Source of the DNA: Hymenoscyphus infarciens
Lineage: Eukaryota; Ascomycota; Leotiomycetes; Helotiales; Helotiaceae
Length of the DNA: 64,000 bases
Assembly: GCA_001414345.1 (NCBI GenBank)
Contig: LLCB01000005.1
Span: forward strand, 372,001-436,000
Direction: 5' to 3'
Shown one piece after another: positions 56,118-64,000 of the stretch. How positions within the stretch are numbered: the first letter of the stretch is position 1; every line of letters begins with the position of its first letter. The notes under the pieces are model-generated. The model did no database searches. It was given only the letters and a program-made list of their open reading frames with translations, and was not told the DNA's origin. The translations under genes and the position numbers were made by a program.

Positions 56118-59100
56118 CTCCTAGTATACTTAGAACAGTAGAATACCTAAGAGAGTAGTAAGTCGAACGGATTGAAATAGCTACTTGAATTTCTACTTCT
56201 AGTCTTGTTCTATTAAGGTACGTAAAGGTTGAGTAGGTATAAATAATATAGGATTTTAAGAATAATAGGAATGAATTATTTCTAGCTACTCTAGCTAGCT
56301 AGCTTATAGCTTATTTATAGTATAGTGTGTTTTATTTTTGCTTTTGCTTTTGCTTTTGCTTTTATAGTTTATACGTACTATTTATAGCTTAGTTATAGTT
56401 TTAGAGATTAGTTATACTATTATATTTTCAGTGAATTACTAGTTAATTACTAGTAGATTACTAGTAGATTACTTATGATTTACTTATAACTTACTTATAA
56501 CTTATTTTCTAAAACACTTTTAGATACTTATAGAATAGCTTAGTACTAGATATACTAGCTCTACTAGTTAGCTTTAGAGATTTATATATTTAGAATTTAT
56601 TAAGTAAAGTAAGTAAAAAGAGTAACTAATTATATAATTAATTAAGAAGTCGATTTATTTAAAGTTTTAAAATACCTAGCTAACTCGCTATATATATTAG
56701 TTATAACGACTTTAAAATAATTAATTACTTAATAACTAAAAGTTAGATAATAGTAATTATTAAATATAACTAAAGATATACTAGTAAAAAGCTATATTTA
56801 TAATAGAATAAGTATTTAAAAAGTATATTAAGAAGTAATAAATTTTAAAAAGTAGCTATATATAGCTTCTTAGCTTATATATAGCTCTTTAGCGCTAATT
56901 TATTATATATAAATAATATAAGTTCTAACTCTTAGTTAGACTTAATTTAGAGTACTAATTAGTTATATATAGTAAAAGACCTTTTCTAACTTCTACTAGT
57001 ACTCTTCTCACTATTTACTTAGTATATTATATTTAATATCTTTAAGTAAAAGATTATAATAGAGATTATAAGTATAGTTACTATATTAAGTAGAATATTA
57101 TATATACTTTTATAAGTTATATTCTATATATATTTTAAATATAGCTTAAATATACTTTAAATCTATACTAACTCTTTTAGTTACTCTAGTTTATAGAGAT
57201 AGACTTTACTATTTTATAACTAAAGAAGAAGAAAAGAAAGATAGAGAAGACTATTAAAGCTATTAATTAGTTACTAGTTATTATAAGTATAAAGATACTA
57301 AAGAATATATTAGAGATATAGTTTACTCTTTTAGAAAAGACTTATATACTTTATACTAAGACTACTATCTCCTTAGTTATTCTTATACTTTATATTTAGA
57401 TATATTTAGAAGCTACTCTTATTTAGAGTAATTTTAAACTAAAATCTAAGTAGCTTCGAACTATAATACTACTAAACTAGTATAAAAGTACTAAGATATT
57501 AAAATCTAAACTAAAGCTATTTATACTTACTTTATATATAGTAGAGAGATATCGCTTTCTCTTTATTTATTTAATCTCTCTTACTCTCTTATATTCTTAA
57601 TAACTTCTATTTTATAGAATTCTTTCTAATATAGCTAATTACTACTATAAATATATATATTATACTACTTATACTAGCTCTTCTTCTAAGAGTAATTTAT
57701 TTAAAAGTTTATTTCTTTATATTCTCTACTAATAGTAGAATATTTTAGTATAAGTTATATACCGAGTATAGAGATAGATATAGTATTACTTTCAAGCTTT
57801 TAATAGTAGAAGTAGATAGAGAAAACTTATATATTAGAAGCAAATATATATCTAAATACTTATTTTTTTAGTAGTGCTTTTTAAATATAAGAAAACTAGA
57901 TAAATTATTATTAAATTTCTATATTATTATATACTTTAGTAGAGTTTAAAGAATAAGATAATAATTCTATTATCTAGTTATATTAAAGCTAGAAATATAG
58001 ATTATACTAAATTATATAAAATATAAGAATAACTAAAGAGATACTAGATATACTAGATATATTAATAGTATATTAAGTATTTTAATAATATACTTATAGC
58101 TTATTTATAGATTACTTATAAAGTATATATTATTTATATAGTTTACTAGCTTTAAACTAGAAAGTAAAAGATATACTTTTTACTTTCTTATTAAAGATTT
58201 AATATAAGCTATTATAGATATATTATTACTATCTATTCTAAGAACTATATAACTCGATTAGAGTATTATAACTTTATAAAAGTCGAGATATTATAGTAAA
58301 CGTTTAGAATATTTAATAATACTTAAAGAATAACTTTAACTAGTATTACTAGATAGAAATCAACGTTATATTATAATATAAATAAGTAAAAAGGTTTTGA
58401 ATACTTAATATACTCTTAGTATATCTAGTACTTTCTAATATACTTAATATACTTTTATTTTAAGTATAATAGTAGTATCTTAGCTATAATAAGAATAATA
58501 GATATATTAAGTATATTAGAAGTAAATATATTATATATAGATATATATATTAGTATTATATATAATATATACGCTATTATATTAATAATTACTTCTATAT
58601 TAACTATATCTATATACTCTCTATATATAAGAAGCTTTCTACTAAGTAAACTTTTAGTAATTCGTTTGAATTATTATTTACTTTTTTAATCTATATAGAA
58701 CTAGATATTCTATAAAAAGATAGAAGACTAGTTATATAATCGTTTATTATAAGATAGTATTAGTATACTTAGTATATCTAGTATAAAACTATTATACTAG
58801 TATTTAAATGTTTTTTATAATAGAGCTATAATATAGCTATATATAGATATATAAATAGCTAGAACTTAATTATATAAACTTTTATTAGTCTATTAGAGAC
58901 TAGAGAGTATATATATATTTATCTAATTAGTTTATATATATTACTCTAATAAACTCTTAAAACTTTAGATATTTTAAAATATTTAATTTAATAAAAACTA
59001 GAATATATATATAATATATATATTATATTTATTTTTTTAATTTATTTAGATCTTTTAGTTTAATAAAAACTAAAAAGTATTTATAATAAATTTATTTATT

Positions 59101-60339
59101 TATATAATTACTTTAGACTTATTAGTCTCTTAGCTACTAAAAATTATATATAATATTTATATTTTATTTATTTATTTAATTAGTATAGACTTATTATTCT
59201 ATTAAAGACTAATAAAACTAAAAGATATAAATATTCTAGACTTATTAGTCTATTAAAGTTTAAGAAGTATAAACTTACTAAGTATTTTATATTTAGTATT
59301 ACTATTCTAATATTATACTTTAGTTAATTTAGATAGTCTATAGCTAAATATATACTATATTCTATCTTAATTCTTAAGATTTCTTATTTTAGATATATAA
59401 GTATTTTAATATATAACTAGCTACTATATTATAACGCTTTAACTAAGTTATATAGCTCTTAGAAAAGCTAGTTATAACTAGTATAACTAGCTTTATAGAG
59501 AGTCGAGTCTTAATTAAATCCGTATATCTATAGTATAAAGATTTGATTTCTTTTCTAGTTTCTCGTTCTTAATATTAACGTAATCAATTCTAGAGAATTT
59601 ACTAGAGAAGTGCTAAGTTTAAGATAATAAGATTACGTCTATAAACTAGGAAAGCTTATAGTGATTTTACTTTTAGCTTACTTATATATTAATAGCTTAG
59701 CTTATACTTTTGTTTCTTATCTTCTAGGTTATAGTCTACTTATTATTTTAAGCTTATCCGTACTTTTATAGCTTACTCGTACCTTTGTCGCTTACTTAGT
59801 TTTACGCTTTATAGCTTATTTCTTATTTAATAGAGTATAAGACTAGTAGATATCTCTATAGTAATAAACCTTCTTTTCTTCTTATAACGCGATTCTATTC
59901 TTATCTTTTATCTAGTTAAGTATTATTTTAATTCTTAGAGAAAGAGTTAAAGTACTAACTATTAAATAAGGTCGAGCTAAAGTCTAATTATATATATTAT
60001 TTCTCTTTCCTATAAACTTAATAGAGCTCTAGCTTATTTTTTAGTAATAGAAGAGCTCTAAAAATATAACCTAATATATCTAAGTACTAAGTCGCGGTAC
60101 CTCGTACTAGTGCTAGGTAATCTGAGTTAGTTTATAGTTTATAGTTCTTTCGACAGACACGCTTATTTAGGTCTCTAGTAGCCTAACTTCTTAATATATA
60201 TAACGACGCCTCTATATATATACTATGCCTAATTAGTACTAAGCTCTATCGACGTCGGAGTTAAAGTCCGACCGACTTATACTATACTTACCGCTATTCC
60301 TAATTAGAGTATTTAACTACTTATACTTCTTAAAGACAC
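56118..60339. other. AT-rich RIP block 2, left part
   Basis: TpA-rich, stop-dense repeat sequence. A TTTTGC hexamer is repeated about four times at 56335-56360, and TTACTAGTAGA-type repeats lie at 56433-56515. The part 57.4-59.5 kb is related, partly inverted, to sequences at 32.2-34.4 and 43.5-44.2 kb (for example AGTAGAGTTTAAAGAATAAG near 57942 is the complement of a stretch near 34285). No open frame. Confidence 0.7.
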
Positions 60340-61732
60340 TTTTTTTTACCTTTTACTATTCTATATCTAACTTTTATTATTTTATATCTATCTCTCTACT
60401 AAAGTCTTATAGCTAAACTTACTCGTCTATACTAAGATTATAGTTCTTAAGTAAACGTATACTACCTAATTATAGTCTCTTAGATATATATATTATCGTC
60501 GTCGTCGCTTAACCTCGCCGTTGCTTAACCTCGTTGTTAATACTAAAAGTTATAAAATTAAAGCTATTTATAGATATTAAATTCTTAAATTAGTAAAACC
60601 TTTTACTATTCTATATCTAGTATTTATTATACTATATCTACTCTATAAAAAGCTTCTATAAAATATATAGTAAATAAGTACTTATTATATATATAATCTT
60701 TTTAAGCTTTTAAAGCTTATTTAGCTAATATATACTACTAAAATTAAATAATATATTCTTCTAATCTCTTAATTTTTAACTTCTATATATATAGCTATAT
60801 TATTAAATTACTACTACTATTAGTACTAGTATAGCTCTAGTTCTCTATTATAAATACTAATATAAATATAATAAGCTAAATAATAATTAAGAAAAGTTTA
60901 TAATATAACTAGAAATATATAAATACTTTTTAATCTAGTACTTATATATAAATCTTATATATTTATAATAGATATAGTTATTATATACTAAGCTAGAGAC
61001 TTAGATCTCTAGCTAAGTTACTTAGATAGTAGTTTACGAGCTTAGTTAGCTCTCTATTTAAGATTTATATACTATAATATATAATATTCTACTTATTCTT
61101 TATAAAATTATATATATACTAAATAAGCTCTTAATAATTAATATTAACATATACTATAGTATATACTATAATTCTAGTTTATAATTATAGTTATATTTAG
61201 TAAATTATTATAATACTTACTTATCTAATAAGAATATATTTCTACGTCTAGCTACTTATACTTAAAGCTATTTTTAAATACTATTATAGATATAGTATAT
61301 TATCTTATAATAGAGTCTTAATTATAAGAGAAAGAGAAATAGTTATTAGTCTAGATAATTCTAGACTCTTAATATCTAACTCTTTTTACTAGTCTATAAT
61401 TAGTATACTTAATATATAAATCCTTCTAAATCTAGAAAAAGTCTTAAGTTAAAGTAATAAAAGCTTTATATATAAAAAGAAATAAGAACTTTAATAGTAA
61501 TAGTAATAGTAATAATAGAAGTAATAGGCTTTATATAGTTCTAAAGGTAGCTCTTTTTATAAGTATAGTAACGTTATATTATACTATACTTATAAACGTT
61601 TACTCTACTTAAAAGTAGATAGATAAGATAAATAGATAGAGTAGATAGATAGAGTAGACGAGTGAGTTTAGCTATAACATTTAGATATAGAATAACAAAA
61701 GTTAGATATAGAATAGTAAAAGGGTTTTTTTT
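60340..61732. mobile_element. 1.4-kb element with TIRs of about 80-90 bp, RIP-altered
   Basis: TTTTTTACCTTTTACTATTC at 60343-60362 is mirrored at about 61711-61731, and the match continues through TATATCTAAC-type subrepeats to TTATAGCTAAACTTACTCGT (about 60410-60429). An extra subrepeat copy lies at 60597-60645. The interior contains the T1 copy 3 element, so that one is nested. No coding frame. Confidence 0.5.
60705..61132. mobile_element. AT-rich TIR element (family T1, copy 3)
   Basis: The ends AAAGCTTATTTAGCTAATAT and, reverse complemented, AGAGCTTATTTAGTATATAT match the family termini at 1030/1800 and 20455/21116. At about 430 bp it is the shortest of the three. Confidence 0.4.
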
Positions 61733-61747
61733 AACTCTAAGAACCTA

Positions 61748-63396
61748 CTCGGTCAGGTATTCTAGACGTTATAGGCTCGTGCGTAAGCATTATCTAGCTT
61801 TAAAAACATACTAAAATAGACGAATCTAACACTTTTTATTAAATTATTATTAAATAACTATACTTTATTTTCTTTTATAAGTATATCTATTAAATATATT
61901 AATACGAAAGGTCGACAACCTCTCTACTAAAAGACGAATTAGAAGTAAGTCCTACTTACTTAGAGGACTATTATAGTAGCCTCTTCTCTATTCTCGGATT
62001 AGATAGAGTAACTTTATAAGAACGCTATTCTACCTAATATACCTATAACTACCTTAGGTATAAGATAAATTCGAATATATGTATAAGAGAATACTAAGAA
62101 GATAAGAAGTAGAACGACTTTATAAGCTCCTTTATAAGTAATTAGTAATAATACTAATCGACCTCGTTCTCCTTCTATACCTATAAAGCTTACTCTCTAC
62201 CTATAAAACCGAATAATTACTTATATTACCTTCTCTTAAGAAAACCGACGAAAGACCCCCTTTATACTTCTCTTTAAACTTAGCTTTACTAGAAATAACA
62301 ACGATTTTAAGAACTTTTCTAAGTCTAGCTTTAAGTAAGTTATATATAATACTAGTTACTCTTTTAAATAAGAGGCATTTAAGCTAGATTTAACTCCTAA
62401 GCTAATAAAGGATCGTATAAAAGTAGTAGAAGCGTTTCTTATAGTAGACCTCTTATAAGTTATCTTTATAGATACTACTATAATTCGCCTAGAGCTAGAA
62501 AGCTCTAACGTATACTAGTATACTACGTAAGAGTATATATACCTAGACGTTAAGACTACTACTATTAAAGAGTTCGTAGACAGCTAGTTCTTTAAGACTA
62601 TATATCTAGATTAGCGATAAAGACCTTATTATATTTATAACTATAAAGAAGACGATGAAGTAATAGAAGTAAAGAAGGACCTTATAGAACGAAATATCTT
62701 ATAGAAACCGATTTTAGAATAATAGTTCAGAGAATAAGAAGCTACTAAAGAAAGAGAATAAACTATAAAGAGGTAAAGCTTTTCTAGAAGAAGAGTAAGT
62801 TATAAAGTCTTTATAAAGAACAGACGTTTTAAGTAAGAGAATAGAAGTAAAGAGAGAGTAGACTAGTATTAGGTTACTAAGAGCTACTTTAAGTCTAAGG
62901 TTATCTTTTAAATAAAGGAGATAAAGAAGAAAGAGAGAAAGAAGAAGATATACTTAGCTATAGATAACGCTAGTCTATATATTTATTAGAGTACTAAAGC
63001 TACTCTTAAATATTATAGTATTCTCTAATTTCTTTATTCTATCTAGTCTTCTAATCTTAATCTTATAATAGCTTACTAAGATTATATTAGAAAGTAGCTT
63101 ATAAAGAGAAAAGTCTCTCTAAAGAATAGAAAAGAGATCTAAGAGGCTTAGATAGAGAAGTATAATAAGATTCTATAAAGAGTAATAAATAATATAATTA
63201 GATATATATAGATTATATATTAGTAGATTAGTAATAATAGTAGAGATAACTGCTTTTATAGATAATAGAAATAGCTTTAGTTTTTATATATAACTAGTAT
63301 CTAGTGTCTAAAATGTCTATAGTATTAAATTAGTATAGAGGTGATTTTCTAGCTAAGTATACTTTACTCTACTATAACGCCTAGAATACTCGACCG
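61748..63396 (+). mobile_element. Tc1/mariner-type DNA transposon, RIP-inactivated
   Basis: Inverted ends of about 27 bp: CTCGGTCAGGTATTCTAGAC on the left and, reverse complemented, CTCGGTCGAGTATTCTAGGC on the right, each going on to GTTATAG. TA stands directly outside both ends (61746-61747, 63397-63398), the canonical duplication of this superfamily. The length of 1649 bp is typical. The interior has a plus-strand transposase relic. The TIRs have changed far less than the body. Confidence 0.8.
62500..63240 (+). pseudogene. DDE transposase relic of the Tc1/mariner element
   Basis: One frame, broken by stops that look like RIP-altered Trp and Gln codons, reads KKKIYLAIDNASLYI (DNA-S-PH block, Asp codon at 62963), then SSNLNLIIAY.DYIRK (63047 onward, the SPDLNPIE-W block) and KRKVSLKNRKEI.EA.IEKYNKIL.RVINNIIRYI (to about 63210). 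Both catalytic blocks are in the same phase. The last acidic residue reads as Ile, so the copy is inactive even apart from the stops. Confidence 0.65.
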
Positions 63397-63398
63397 AG

Positions 63399-64000
63399 TA
63401 CTATCTCAACTATAGACGCTATTATATAATATCTCTAAACTTCGACTCTTGCTTTTTACTCTTTAGATATCTTTCTCTCTTACTTTAGCTAATTAGGTAG
63501 TCTTTTAGCCTCTTATTAATAACGTTTACGATTAGAAGTAATATATTAGTTATATATACTAGAGTATAGTCTACTTATAGTATAATAACGCCCGGCTGTT
63601 AAGCGAGTAAGCCTAAGCTAGCTAGATTAGGAATAGACTACTCTGCTAACTACACTTATATATCTCTTACTTTTATATAGTGTTTTAGGTTTCTCTACCT
63701 AATCTGTTATTCTATTCTACCTCGACGCTCCTTCTTCTTCCTATCTCTATTTTAAGACTATCTCGCCTTCTTCTATTCTTAAATTCTAGCTTTCCTAGCT
63801 ACTCCTATTCTATAGTACTTGCTTGCCTTTTCTTACTAAATAGAGAGGCTAGGATAGAAAGAGTTAGACTAGTTAATTTCGCTTAAAGCTTAGAAGGTAG
63901 GTAGAAAAGAGAGTCTAGGTCGCTAATTTCGCTTAATATCTAGAAAGCGAGTAGAAAAGAGAGTCTTAAATAGAAAAGAGAGTCTAGGTCCTAATTAGAG
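63399..64000. other. RIP-altered repeat sequence at the window end
   Basis: AT-rich and stop-dense with somewhat more CT-rich runs. TAGAAAAGAGAGTCTAGGTC-type units are repeated at 63902-63922 and 63972-63992, with related GCTAGGATAGAAAGAG nearby, so a short tandem or terminal repeat reaches the edge. Not classified. Confidence 0.4.

Noticed and set aside
46000..64000. CRISPR array, riboswitch or bacterial-type operon
   Set aside because: The window is fungal; the repeats are terminal or microsatellite in nature and no spaced array exists.

Overview
The window looks like nuclear DNA of a filamentous ascomycete (Pezizomycotina). The genes carry short spliceosomal introns of about 47-125 bp, with GTAAGT-like donors and CTAAC/CTGAC branch sites. 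They encode typical mould families: a HET-domain protein, MFS sugar and drug transporters, a secreted type-B carboxylesterase and a DUF8035-type protein. Very AT-rich, stop-saturated blocks in which CpA/TpG is replaced by TpA look like repeat-induced point mutation (RIP). The single 5S rRNA gene has filamentous-ascomycete features. A helotialean (Leotiomycetes) host is my guess from the 5S and the AT-isochore layout, not something I could prove.

Layout. (1) 1-19.7 kb is a gene-bearing segment: a HET-domain gene cut by the window edge (minus), an RIP-altered TIR element at 1.03-1.80 kb, a two-exon MFS exporter (minus), a four-exon secreted carboxylesterase (minus), two seven-exon sugar-type MFS permeases (plus), a short non-autonomous TIR element at 15.2-15.6 kb, a secreted low-complexity protein built from repeated exon-intron units, and an unrecognised cysteine-bearing ORF. 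(2) 19.7-46.4 kb is a repeat nest with almost no open reading frames. It holds a Ty1/copia element with 172-bp LTRs and a matching 5-bp target duplication, a shorter inverted copy of the same family, one apparently intact 5S rRNA gene in an un-mutated island, a probable tyrosine-recombinase (Ngaro/DIRS-like) retroelement with split direct repeats, and two short elements with direct terminal repeats. (3) 46.4-55.3 kb is a second gene island: a long promoter/leader with a candidate 5'UTR intron, a ~990-aa charged DUF8035-type protein, and bleomycin hydrolase. (4) 55.3-64 kb is a second RIP block: a long-TIR foldback element, inverted-repeat elements, and a 1.65-kb Tc1/mariner copy whose TIRs and TA duplication are still visible.

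How the genes fit together. The first island has a surface/secretion flavour (exporter, esterase, two sugar permeases, two possibly secreted proteins), but I see no biosynthetic cluster and no shared operator-like motif. The second island is housekeeping-like. Exon junctions were set by reading frame, donor/branch/acceptor signals and family continuity; gene spans below run from start to stop codon with the exons listed in the evidence. No computation or database search was possible. RIP calls rest on visible dinucleotide bias and stop density. Within the RIP blocks I name only elements whose terminal repeats or protein signatures I could trace.
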